A stretch of 64,000 nucleotides of DNA, from contig NZ_QCXX01000001.1 in assembly GCF_003071065.1 (NCBI RefSeq), forward strand, positions 1,174,971 to 1,238,970, given 5' to 3'. Both the position numbers and the translations under genes were made by a program. Shown piece after piece: positions 1 to 7,959 of this stretch; position 1 is the first letter of the stretch, and each line of letters starts with the position of its first letter. This stretch comes from Sphingobacterium athyrii. Its GTDB lineage: Bacteria; Bacteroidota; Bacteroidia; Sphingobacteriales; Sphingobacteriaceae. A model generated the notes under the pieces. That model was not told where the DNA came from, did not search any database, and worked only from the letters and a program-made list of their open reading frames with translations.

Positions 1-301
1 TATACAATACATTAGAAGGTGATAATTCTTCAATTTTGATATTGATGCATGAATCAATCGAATCTATACGAATGGTCCAAGAATAATTAACACGATCGTC
101 CTCCCACAGTACATTGGTAGAATGAGGAAAATACGTTGTATCTTTTTCTTTTACGATTTCATAGATAAAGAAAAGCTTATTCAATAGCTCTTGAAACTTA
201 TCACCATAATCTGAGCTATGCCCTATTTTAAATCGTTTCGTATCGGATGAAATCTCGGATACAATATGGCCTAAGGTTTCGATTTTAAATTTGATCTCCA
301 T
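1..301 (-). CDS. Hypothetical protein, 3' end outside window
   Basis: An open frame of 100 codons runs from an ATG at 299-301 to the window edge without a stop. The visible N-terminus begins MEIKFKIETLGHIV and is acidic and mixed in composition, with no signal peptide or membrane segment. I do not recognise the family. It lies just downstream, on the same strand, of a broken copy of the 121-aa gene found intact at 3346-3711. That suggests this edge belongs to a cluster of small, fast-evolving proteins. Function unknown. Confidence 0.6.
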   Translation of the reverse strand, partial: MEIKFKIETLGHIVSEISSDTKRFKIGHSSDYGDKFQELLNKLFFIYEIVKEKDTTYFPHSTNVLWEDDRVNYSWTIRIDSIDSCINIKIEELSPSNVLY

Positions 302-318
302 TTTTATTTACCAATTAA

Positions 319-476
319 TTACTCCAACAGTAATTTCAATACTGATTTACCACCCAAATCCTCTACTTCTAAAAATCCTGTTTTTCATCTTCCTGAACAA
401 CACCCAACCATTGCTCCACAGATTTCCCTAGTCTCAATCTGGCTCTGATTTGATCATCCTTTAAATACTATACCAT
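319..476 (-). pseudogene. Broken 5' copy of the 121-aa gene (see 3346-3711)
   Basis: Read on the minus strand from the ATG at 474-476, codon 3 is TAG where the intact gene has CAG. The following codons give YLKDDQIRARLRLGKSVEQW, the same N-terminus as the intact gene at 3346-3711. Similarity stops near 391. Beyond that another frame gives a short tail ending at TAA 319-321 that is unrelated to the intact gene. This is a chimeric remnant: the start of one gene joined to the end of another. Confidence 0.7.
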
Positions 477-569
477 AAATAAAAGCGTAATACATGAATT
501 TAGTAAATTGCATTATGGAAAAGAAAACATTTTGACATCTTCTTTTAAATCATTCGCTCTATTTATGAA
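391..569. repeat. Direct repeat, copy 1 (partner 3626-3803)
   Basis: About 180 bp is nearly identical to 3626-3803. It spans the 5' part of the 121-aa gene family, the divergent intergenic region and the leader in front of a lipoprotein gene. Differences are scattered single bases and a few indels. In this copy the start codon of the downstream lipoprotein lies just inside the repeat; in copy 2 an unrelated stretch follows. Confidence 0.75.
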
Positions 570-1185
570 AGTTTACTTCTTAATACCGTTTTTATTTTTC
601 ATCATAGCCTGTCAAAACCGCGATCAAAAACAGAGAGTGGCCACAACGCAAAAACAAGCATTTGACTATGCTACCGCTGAAGATGATTATGCTGGAATCT
701 TGGATGCTATAATTGCCTATGACTCCTCTTTTAATGAAGTAGCTAATTTTAATGAAGTAGCTAAAACTAAAAAACCAATGGCCTATATTCACCAATGGTT
801 TATTAAGGATTCACTATATAATGCTTACGATAAAGACGTTATGCCCGACGGCCAGCGGATTCAGAAACTACTGGGCTTACTCGGTCATAGCCAGCAAGAC
901 TCTACAGGATATCTCAATCAGGTCAGGGGAAGAGATACCGTATTTATCCCAATACAGATCAAAAAGAAATACAACGTTGCAAACCATAAAAAGCCAGAAA
1001 GGATGGAGCAATTTTTGTCAAGGTATACTTTTCACTTGCCCATCTTGTCACAGGATGGCAAAAAAGCTTTTGTAGCATTAGATTATTTCTGTGGCGGTCT
1101 TTGCGGTCAAGGTTATGATTTTATCCTAGAAAAAATTAACGGAAAATGGAAAGTGATAAAATGCGACTACACTTGGATAGCTTAG
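565..1185 (+). CDS. Small lipoprotein of unknown function
   Basis: Encodes 206 aa. I chose the ATG at 565, not the upstream in-frame one at 508, because MKVYFLIPFLFFIIAC is a clean lipoprotein signal peptide; the upstream codons fall in a duplicated leader shared with another gene. The lipobox is IIAC followed by QNRDQK. The mature part is hydrophilic and ends with a Cys-rich motif (DYFCGGLCGQGYDF) and a C-terminal KWKVIKCDYTW, suggesting a small disulfide-containing beta fold. I do not recognise the family. Fragments of close relatives occur at 18023-18080 and 55381-55512, so this gene belongs to a family that has been copied and broken locally. Confidence 0.75.
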   Translation: MKVYFLIPFLFFIIACQNRDQKQRVATTQKQAFDYATAEDDYAGILDAIIAYDSSFNEVANFNEVAKTKKPMAYIHQWFIKDSLYNAYDKDVMPDGQRIQKLLGLLGHSQQDSTGYLNQVRGRDTVFIPIQIKKKYNVANHKKPERMEQFLSRYTFHLPILSQDGKKAFVALDYFCGGLCGQGYDFILEKINGKWKVIKCDYTWIA

Positions 1186-1512
1186 TACGATTAAACAAAA
1201 ACAGTACACCTAACCAACTGAATACAAACAATTTAATTTCATTTGTTAAACCCTAATAATATTACCACTGTTTATCCATACGAAGTTACAGAAAAGGTGC
1301 TGATGTAAAACAGCTCTTATCACCCCAAAATAAAACTACAAATATTAGCCTAAACAACTCATTCTTTTAATATATTTAATATAATGTATATGAGAAAAAC
1401 TTGATATGAATGCAGCATTAGAATGGCGATATTATGAGAAAAGCAATTTTGCGGTGCTGTAACCCAAGGTTTTTAGAAAATCTCCGTTTCATCAATAGTA
1501 CTAAATAACAAG

Positions 1513-2232
1513 ATGCTTTATATTAGCCAAATCCGAAATAAGAAACCACTGCACGAACGCAACCATTATCCGTATAATATTCCGTCATTGTCCGGTCTGG
1601 ATGAACTAAAATTTCGGAATCCTGTGACCTTTATCGTAGGAGAAAATGGTATCGGAAAATCAACATTAGTAGAAGCCATAGCCATAAACGCAGGTTTCAA
1701 TCCCGAAGGTGGAAGCCGCAATTTTAATTTTAGTACCATGGATTCCCATTCCGCTTTATTTGAAGATATCCAAGTGATACGAACGGCATACCGCAACAGA
1801 GATGGATATTTTCTCAGAGCTGAAAGTTTTTATAATGTTGCCACGGCAGTAGATCAATATGAAGCCCAGAAATCCTATGGTGGATCGCTACACGAACGTT
1901 CTCACGGTGAAAGCTTTCTATCGTTATTACATCATCGCCTAAACGGAAACGGACTCTATATTTTTGATGAGCCAGAATCAGCACTGTCTATCATAAGCCA
2001 GCTAAATATGCTAAGCCGAATAAAACAGCTTGTAGAACTCAGATCGCAATTCATTATTGCAACACACTCCCCTATCCTGATGGCCTATCCTGAAGCAGAT
2101 ATCTATCAAGTATCTGAAAATGGAATAAAGCTGATTGCATACCAGGATACTGAACAATATAAACTGATGAAGTATTTTATGAATAATCATGAACGGATGT
2201 TATCCGAACTAGGATTTGATCTGATCCTTTAA
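1513..2232 (+). CDS. ABC/SMC-like AAA ATPase (COG3910 type)
   Basis: A 239-aa soluble ATPase. Walker A is GENGIGKST (residues 43-51). A short signature-like segment lies near residues 129-134 (RSHGES). Walker B with catalytic Glu is LYIFDEPESALS (about 148-159), and the switch His is in IIATHSPI (about 181-188). This is the layout of single-domain predicted ATPases related to the ABC/SMC head, with only a short insertion between the two motifs. The partner and substrate are unknown; related proteins are often linked to defence or repair, but nothing here proves that. The gene stands alone. A decayed copy of its last quarter lies at 59432-59594. Confidence 0.85.
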   Translation: MLYISQIRNKKPLHERNHYPYNIPSLSGLDELKFRNPVTFIVGENGIGKSTLVEAIAINAGFNPEGGSRNFNFSTMDSHSALFEDIQVIRTAYRNRDGYFLRAESFYNVATAVDQYEAQKSYGGSLHERSHGESFLSLLHHRLNGNGLYIFDEPESALSIISQLNMLSRIKQLVELRSQFIIATHSPILMAYPEADIYQVSENGIKLIAYQDTEQYKLMKYFMNNHERMLSELGFDLIL

Positions 2233-2562
2233 CGCTGGACAAGAACCTACAAAGAACAATAGCCGAGGTGAATTACCATATCCATACGGGCCCACTCGAT
2301 CAGATGCCAGTTTTTTTATGATATCAGTTCGATTGGACGTAGTATTATTAAGTTTCTTTAATATTCGGAAAATAAAGCGTTAAAAAAACTTTCAGATTCA
2401 AACCCAACTAGCGTATAAGCCCGATGTTATTATTCATCGCTTATATAATTCCGAAAATTGATGACTGAAATCACTACGTTAAAAATTGCTAAATAATAGA
2501 GGGACAAGGCGATTGATTTTATAATTTTAATTATATTGTAAGTTCATTAATATTCAGAAAAT
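2233..2562. other. Gene-free stretch
   Basis: These 330 bp between the ATPase and the zinc-ribbon gene are AT-rich. I see no open frame, hairpin terminator or recognisable promoter in them. Confidence 0.5.
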
Positions 2563-2877
2563 ATGAAATGTCCAAACTGTAACGAAACACTACTGATGAC
2601 GGAACGTCACCGAATTGAAATTGATTATTGCCCAAACTGCAGAGGAATATGGCTGGATAAAGGAGAACTGGATAAATTGCTGGAACAAGCCAGCAATAAT
2701 ATGGACAACAGTAGCCAAGCTCACAATAAAGATGTTAGCGATTACAATAAGTACGAAAGAGAAAACTATCAATCAAAGCAATCCTACCGTGAAAATGACC
2801 ACTATACGGACAATCACAAATATCCACATGGACGAAAGAAGAAATCTTTCCTCTCCGATCTCTTTGATTTTGACTAA
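2563..2877 (+). CDS. TFIIB-type zinc ribbon protein
   Basis: A 104-aa protein. The N-terminal 42 residues form a zf-TFIIB zinc ribbon: CPNC at residues 3-6 and CPNC at about 24-27, followed by the family's RGIWLDKGELDKLLE. The rest is a polar, Asn/Tyr/Lys-rich linker with a short hydrophobic end (SFLSDLFDFD). No signal peptide. Members are common in Bacteroidota and are thought to bind zinc; no specific role is established. A strong hairpin terminator follows 23 bases after the stop. Confidence 0.85.
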   Translation: MKCPNCNETLLMTERHRIEIDYCPNCRGIWLDKGELDKLLEQASNNMDNSSQAHNKDVSDYNKYERENYQSKQSYRENDHYTDNHKYPHGRKKKSFLSDLFDFD

Positions 2878-2900
2878 AAAGAGTCTAAAGGAGTTTTAAA

Positions 2901-2936
2901 ACAAGAAGCCCGCTGAAGAGCAGGCTTCTTGTTTTA
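2901..2936. terminator. Rho-independent terminator, probably bidirectional
   Basis: Arms ACAAGAAGCC (2901-2910) and GGCTTCTTGT (2923-2932) form a perfect 10-bp stem with a 12-base loop. A-rich sequence flanks on the left and TTTTA on the right. It can end the zinc-ribbon gene and also transcripts arriving from the minus strand. Confidence 0.85.
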
Positions 2937-3335
2937 TTAGCCTGCAGATTGAAAGCTATATTTTGTAATGCTAAGGCCTTTTACGACAAGTTTGTCATCT
3001 GCATAAATAGCATAGGAAACTGGCTTAAAATGCGAACTATTTAACTTATCCCAGGATAACTCTATAAAATCTTTGCTTGCGGCGCTCACAACAAGATTTA
3101 AGGGATTTAATTTTTCGGCCTTTTCTATATATTCATTGGCTTGGCTATAATACTTTCGTTTTTAGAAACAGTTTTCCTTTGTACGATCATGCTGTATAAA
3201 AATGACCAGATCCCCGTTCTTTCTGAACGCCTCAGAAAGTCTGTTGATCCGATCAATAACAGCAAAGGTATCATACCGCAGCTCATAGGGTTTAAAACTC
3301 CCCAATTGCATATCTATTATTAGTAAGGCTCTCAT
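2937..3335 (-). pseudogene. Truncated isochorismatase-like hydrolase joined to an unrelated tail
   Basis: From the ATG at 3333-3335 the minus strand encodes MRALLIIDMQLGSF and, near residues 44-50, VIFIQHD. These are the N-terminal Asp motif and a central strand of the isochorismatase/cysteine hydrolase family. The frame stops at TAA 3162-3164 after only 57 residues, against about 180 normally. In the same frame beyond the stop is a 71-residue segment with an FN3-like look (FIELSWDKL, PVSYAIYADDKLV) that does not belong to this family. I read this as a deletion that fused two gene remnants. It starts 10 bases after the 121-aa gene on the same strand. Confidence 0.6.
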
Positions 3336-3345
3336 TAACGTAAAA

Positions 3346-3711
3346 TTATCGATTAATATAATCCCTATATTCTTCTTGAATCATTCCTGCAGAAATATAT
3401 TTATTAGGAGACGCTTTGTAGGTAACTTCCGCAAATTCCAACGCATCAGCAATTGAGGAAAAAGTAAGTATCACGCCAAATGGCTCATCTGGATCAACCA
3501 ACGAAAACGCATAGATGTCCAAGAAATTTTCATTTTCTTCGTCAAAGGATTCAAAATAAATCACAGAAAAGCTTTCGTCGCTTTCCTTATCAATGCTTAA
3601 CCATTTGAGTATGGTATAATCTGTTTCCTGAACAACACCCAACCATTGCTCCACAGATTTTCCTAATCTCAATCTGGCCCTGATTTGATCATCCTTTAAA
3701 TACTGTATCAT
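3346..3711 (-). CDS. Hypothetical 121-aa protein
   Basis: A small soluble acidic protein, MIQYLKDDQIRARLRLG at the N-terminus, with no signal peptide or membrane segment. The second half (DPDEPFGVILTFSSIADALEF, about residues 72-92) suggests an alpha/beta fold. I do not recognise the family; size and acidity resemble immunity-type proteins, but no toxin gene is nearby. A 5' fragment of a second copy lies at 319-476. The shared block covers the region between this gene and the plus-strand lipoprotein leader, so the whole divergent unit was duplicated. Confidence 0.65.
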   Translation of the reverse strand: MIQYLKDDQIRARLRLGKSVEQWLGVVQETDYTILKWLSIDKESDESFSVIYFESFDEENENFLDIYAFSLVDPDEPFGVILTFSSIADALEFAEVTYKASPNKYISAGMIQEEYRDYINR

Positions 3712-3803
3712 AATAAATAGAAACCCAATGAATGAATTTAGTAAATTGCATTATGGAAAAGAAAAAATTTTGACATCTTCTTTTAAATCATTTGCTCTAT
3801 TTT
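3626..3803. repeat. Direct repeat, copy 2 (partner 391-569)
   Basis: Second copy of the roughly 180-bp block. It begins inside the intact 121-aa gene and ends in a leader whose in-frame codons (HYGKEKILTSSFKSFALF) match those in front of the lipoprotein at 565. After 3803 the similarity ends, and about 185 unrelated bases including a strong hairpin separate it from the next lipoprotein start. Confidence 0.75.
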
Positions 3804-3858
3804 ATGAATGTGTGTTTCTTAGTCCCAAAATGGCGTCGAACCAAATATCCATAACGAT

Positions 3859-3891
3859 AGTGTTACTTGCGTGTCCAAAGCAAGTAACACT
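3859..3891. other. Perfect 12-bp stem-loop
   Basis: AGTGTTACTTGC (3859-3870) and GCAAGTAACACT (3880-3891) pair perfectly around a 9-base loop. No T-tract follows on either strand, so it is not a typical terminator. It sits in the unique stretch between the repeat block and the start of the lipoprotein at 3989, so it could be an mRNA leader structure or the scar of an insertion. Confidence 0.55.
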
Positions 3892-3988
3892 GGTCACAGA
3901 AAACCACTACATAATCTTCGTTAATTCTATTATAATTCTTTCGTTTTATTTTATTATTTTCGCATTGAAAAGTATTAACCTCAAATTC

Positions 3989-6019
3989 ATGAAAAGTTAT
4001 ATTCAATTCTCTTGCATATTCCTGTTTATAATTTTCTTCAGTTGTAAAAAAGAGAAGCAAGAAATTCAGCCTCCAAGTATTCCGCAAATTGCACAAATCG
4101 AACTTCTGGAGCCGAATTATCCAACCGACGGTGGACTCAATCTTGGGTTAAAGATTAATAGTGTACCTGAGCCACTATACAATATAGGCATTCTGATTGC
4201 CCGCGACTCAACATTTAAAGATATTGTCTTAAATAAAAATTTTGAATTGCCCCTTGAAGTTAGGACCTATAAACTCAATATAAAATCGGGTTTAGAACTG
4301 AACAGTTCTTATTATTACACCTATTTTGTCAATAATAAAATAAGCGCAACAAAATCTGAAATATTAAAATTTACGTTCGGAAAAGAATCCAAATTAAAAA
4401 TAGACTCCATATCAATGGCCACAAGATCTGTAGGTGACACATTGCGGCTTTATGGAGACTTTGAGGGATTTCAACTAAAAGAGGCTGGTATCGGAAATGT
4501 AAAATTATCCGCTTACAAAAAGTCCGATAAAGTGATCTTGATGCCCTTAACAGATAAAACTCCAGTTGGAGACCAAGAGGTATATCTACATTCTACTTAT
4601 CAGAAAACTGTATATAAAGATAAATTCAGCCTATCAACAGTACAGATCAAAGATTTTCCAAAAGAAGTAAAGATTGGAGAAGAGGTAAAAATAACTGGAA
4701 CAAATTTTTCAAAATACCCAAATGGCAATAAACTATTCATAAACGATGAGGAAGTCACGATCAAATCGTTCGGCATGGACTTTATTAAATTTGTTATTCC
4801 AAACACGATAAAAAGTGCTACTCTCCATGTCAACTTGAAATGCAATAATCAAACCGTCGCCCCAAAGGACAATGTACCTATGCATATCAAAAGACCTGAA
4901 GTAGTGGAATTGCCAAGTGAGATCGCCATCGGTGATTTCTTGTCAGTCACATTAAAGGATCTCCCCAAAACTGCAGTGCAGTTTTTCATTGATGACTATG
5001 AAACAGAGTTTATCCATAGATCGGATGATGACCGCGAAAATACGTCTCAAATTTCATGGAGCACTTTTATAAATAACTACACAAATAAATCCGTTCAGCT
5101 CGAAGTGAGATACTTAGATGAGAAAATAAAACTTTCGCCTTCAATTAAAATAAAAGACCCTTGGTTTATAGGCAGTAACGAAATCCCTTTTAACGCAATT
5201 GATATGACCAATCCAGCAGTCGTGGTCAACAAAACAGCGTATATACTCGCAAGCAACCCAAATGGAGATGGCGGGCTCAGTTTTTGGAGGTTCAACAAAA
5301 CTTCGGGAAACTTTACTGAATTAAAGGTGCCTTTCAGGTGCGAAAATCCCAAGATGACAGCTTCCAAAAATAAAATATATCTATACACAGGGAATCAAAA
5401 CGGTCAGTTCTATGAACTTGACCCTTCAAACAATACATTTAAGGAATTGGAAAAATACCCTGGAACAGTACGTACAAATGGAACAATTAACAGGGTCAAT
5501 GACAAGCTCTATATGGTCACAGGGCATAACCCCAGCCCCTATCCGTTTGGGAGAAGTGAAGGCGATAGGACAATGTACTCCTATGATATCGTGGATAACA
5601 AATGGGAAAAAAGTATAGACTTTCCCGAAAATGAAGTAGCTAGCGTTTACGATAGAATGAGAACATCCTCATTCGTTATCGGCAGTAAACTATTTGTGAT
5701 CGGAGGCTCAATGCATACAGGGCAGGTACAAAGTTATGCCTTTGACACCGATACCAAAAGTTGGGAAACGAAAGCTGATCTACCTTATTCTTTTAGTGAT
5801 AAAAGCTCGCTGGGAATGGCCGAATATGGCTTTGCCTTTCTAGGCCCGCTATACCGTTACACCGCCACCAAAAATATCTGGGAACAAATACCACACATCA
5901 TTCCCTATGGTCACGAAGCGTCTAATTCAATTGCTTTTGTATTGGACGATCAACTTTATTACAGTATTGACAGATACAACAAGTTACTCAGAGTTTCAGT
6001 AAATGAATTAAAAAAATAA
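3989..6019 (+). CDS. Surface lipoprotein with IPT/TIG and kelch-type propeller
   Basis: Encodes 676 aa. I chose the ATG at 3989 because it begins MKSYIQFSCIFLFIIFFSC, a lipoprotein signal with lipobox FFSC followed by KKEKQE, a charged run like the Bacteroidota surface-export signal. The longer in-frame start at 3728 lies in the duplicated leader. Residues about 25-130 form an FN3-like domain (the Y-Y-Y-T-Y-F strand). About 225-300 is an IPT/TIG domain (VKIGEEVKITGTNFS). The last 300 residues contain kelch-type blades (GGSMHTGQVQSYAFD; NKLYMVTGHN-like repeats). It is 2 bases upstream of the next lipoprotein, so they are co-transcribed. Probable role: binding of a polymer or partner at the cell surface; the ligand is unknown. 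Confidence 0.75.
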   Translation: MKSYIQFSCIFLFIIFFSCKKEKQEIQPPSIPQIAQIELLEPNYPTDGGLNLGLKINSVPEPLYNIGILIARDSTFKDIVLNKNFELPLEVRTYKLNIKSGLELNSSYYYTYFVNNKISATKSEILKFTFGKESKLKIDSISMATRSVGDTLRLYGDFEGFQLKEAGIGNVKLSAYKKSDKVILMPLTDKTPVGDQEVYLHSTYQKTVYKDKFSLSTVQIKDFPKEVKIGEEVKITGTNFSKYPNGNKLFINDEEVTIKSFGMDFIKFVIPNTIKSATLHVNLKCNNQTVAPKDNVPMHIKRPEVVELPSEIAIGDFLSVTLKDLPKTAVQFFIDDYETEFIHRSDDDRENTSQISWSTFINNYTNKSVQLEVRYLDEKIKLSPSIKIKDPWFIGSNEIPFNAIDMTNPAVVVNKTAYILASNPNGDGGLSFWRFNKTSGNFTELKVPFRCENPKMTASKNKIYLYTGNQNGQFYELDPSNNTFKELEKYPGTVRTNGTINRVNDKLYMVTGHNPSPYPFGRSEGDRTMYSYDIVDNKWEKSIDFPENEVASVYDRMRTSSFVIGSKLFVIGGSMHTGQVQSYAFDTDTKSWETKADLPYSFSDKSSLGMAEYGFAFLGPLYRYTATKNIWEQIPHIIPYGHEASNSIAFVLDDQLYYSIDRYNKLLRVSVNELKK

Positions 6020-6021
6020 CC

Positions 6022-7803
6022 ATGCAAAAATTATATATTCTCTTTCTCGTACTTGCCATTTGCATATCCTGTAAAAAAGACGAAGTGGTTCCGACTACAG
6101 ACAAACATGCGACGTTAAAATTACAGGTATGGGATGAATTCAAGACAACAGCGCTAGATTCAGTCAAGGTCGTGTTTCCTGAATTGAACAAAAGCTATAC
6201 GTTGACAAAAGGCAAGCCCTATATTAGCGATCTTCCAAAGCAGGATCTTAAGGCTGAGATAAGTAAGCCAGGATATATAGATGTAAGCAAACGGTTCGAT
6301 TTTAGCAAAAGGGATACCATCAATGATAATATTATTATGCCTTATGATGATATGATCCTTACGGTTCCAACAGATAGTTTATATGCTTCTTATCAAAGTA
6401 AATCGTTTTCATTTACAGCCCGGAGAAATAAAGGATTTAACATCATTGCTCCTGATTGGATCCGAGTGGATACCCTTTCAGAAAAAGCATTTGAAATCAA
6501 ACTGATTATTCGCTTTTTACATAATAAAACGAATGCAAACCGAACAGCAAATATTATTCTAAAAAATGGGGAGAGCAAACGGACTATTCCGCTATTCCAA
6601 TTTCGCAAAAATCGAATTGAATCGGTTTATGTAGAACTTGGTGATAAATCCAAATGGGAAGCTAACATGATTGACCCGTTGGACAATATAGGTTACATAA
6701 GATCGACCTCGAACTTTTGTCAATCGGAAATTACAGGAAAATCATTTAAAAATAAAACTGTAAGTTTTGCCTCCGGATGTGCCCGGATCGGATTGGGCAT
6801 GACTTATGAATTTGTAACCCAAAATAAAGGTGGACTGGATACGGTCCGTTTCAAATTTGATGGTTACGACAAAAAAATAGACATGCATAAATACCATAGC
6901 GGTATATGGAACTTGTATCCTCTCGGGTCAAACGATTATATCTTTTTTACCAATGATGCCGGAAAACGGATCGGAACAATTGACCTGGAACGTTTTGAAA
7001 TCATCAATGACCCGAAAGTTAATTTTGATACCCGAAATTTGGTATTCAACAATTACAATGGTAGTTTTTATATTACTTCCATAGATGACAAATTGCGCCG
7101 AATAGATGTGAGGAATGGGCAGGTATTAGAAGAGATTCAATTCACTCCGCAGTCAAATGATCATCCGCAATCCCCCTATTTAACCCCACAAGAGGTTGTC
7201 TTCAACAAAAATGGATTAGCGTTTTTAACACTTTTAGGTAATAACATTAGCGGTATGAATGTGGCGACGGTGGATATCGCAAATAAAAATAAGTTTGAGC
7301 TTATATCGGGCTACAATTCTGTATTTTATTACTCGGGATTGACAGTGATGCCGAACGGTATTGATTTTGGAATGAGAGAAAATTATCAAGGTTTGTTTAC
7401 CTGGGATCCGATAAAGAAGGTCTCGAACTTCGTTTATGATGAGATTAGTATTTTACCCTTCCCAGATCTGGCATTCCTAGGGAATCAATTGATTAGCTAT
7501 AAAACAAAAACACCTATTGGTCAACCACTCCAAGGCTATTATTGGCAATTTGATACGAAAAATAAATTAATATATGGGATAACCTCCGACCAGCAGAATA
7601 GCACCTGGATCGTTTGTTATGACCTCAATGCAAAAGAACTATATCGAAAACCTTTTTTCTATGATTCGGGTGGCTCAAGCTATATGAAGTTAGCTGGAAA
7701 CGGAAAATATATTGTCTATTACAATGCATTTTCGGAAGAACTGTTTCGGTTTTCAATAGATTTTTTCAAAGGTAAAACGAAGTTGGAGAATTGGGAATTG
7801 TAA
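6022..7803 (+). CDS. Surface lipoprotein with BACON-like and propeller domains
   Basis: A 593-aa lipoprotein: signal MQKLYILFLVLAICISC with lipobox CISC, then KKDE. Residues about 30-110 resemble a carboxypeptidase-regulatory-like sandwich (LKLQVWDEFKTTALDSVKV). About 130-200 looks like a BACON domain (strands around FNIIAPDWIRVD and ANIILKNGESKRTIPLFQF). From about residue 300 a WD40/YVTN-like beta propeller follows (IGTIDLERFEII, KLRRIDVRNGQVLEEI). It directly follows the kelch lipoprotein and is likely translated from the same message. No catalytic residues are evident; a binding or scaffold function is inferred. Confidence 0.7.
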   Translation: MQKLYILFLVLAICISCKKDEVVPTTDKHATLKLQVWDEFKTTALDSVKVVFPELNKSYTLTKGKPYISDLPKQDLKAEISKPGYIDVSKRFDFSKRDTINDNIIMPYDDMILTVPTDSLYASYQSKSFSFTARRNKGFNIIAPDWIRVDTLSEKAFEIKLIIRFLHNKTNANRTANIILKNGESKRTIPLFQFRKNRIESVYVELGDKSKWEANMIDPLDNIGYIRSTSNFCQSEITGKSFKNKTVSFASGCARIGLGMTYEFVTQNKGGLDTVRFKFDGYDKKIDMHKYHSGIWNLYPLGSNDYIFFTNDAGKRIGTIDLERFEIINDPKVNFDTRNLVFNNYNGSFYITSIDDKLRRIDVRNGQVLEEIQFTPQSNDHPQSPYLTPQEVVFNKNGLAFLTLLGNNISGMNVATVDIANKNKFELISGYNSVFYYSGLTVMPNGIDFGMRENYQGLFTWDPIKKVSNFVYDEISILPFPDLAFLGNQLISYKTKTPIGQPLQGYYWQFDTKNKLIYGITSDQQNSTWIVCYDLNAKELYRKPFFYDSGGSSYMKLAGNGKYIVYYNAFSEELFRFSIDFFKGKTKLENWEL

Positions 7804-7859
7804 GAAGCAAATAGTCAAACAACACTCGCTTCTCAGATTAAATTAAATGCTTTGAGATA

Positions 7860-7897
7860 GTGTCCAGGGCTTTGTGATGACCTCAAATCCCTAGACA
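7860..7897. terminator. Possible terminator between convergent lipoprotein operons
   Basis: GTGTCCAGGG (7860-7869) can pair with CCCTAGACAC (about 7888-7897) with one mismatch, across an 18-base loop. It sits in the gap between two convergent operons, where a terminator is expected. There is no T-tract, so this is weak. Confidence 0.35.
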
Positions 7898-7959
7898 CAG
7901 TTGATGTACTTCCCAAAGCACATTAGTAACTTTTCCCGATCTGCAGGGGATTCAGCGAA

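Noticed and set aside
3728..3988. Longer N-terminus for the kelch lipoprotein
   Set aside because: The extra 87 codons come from the duplicated leader and a unique insert; the lipoprotein signal begins only at 3989.
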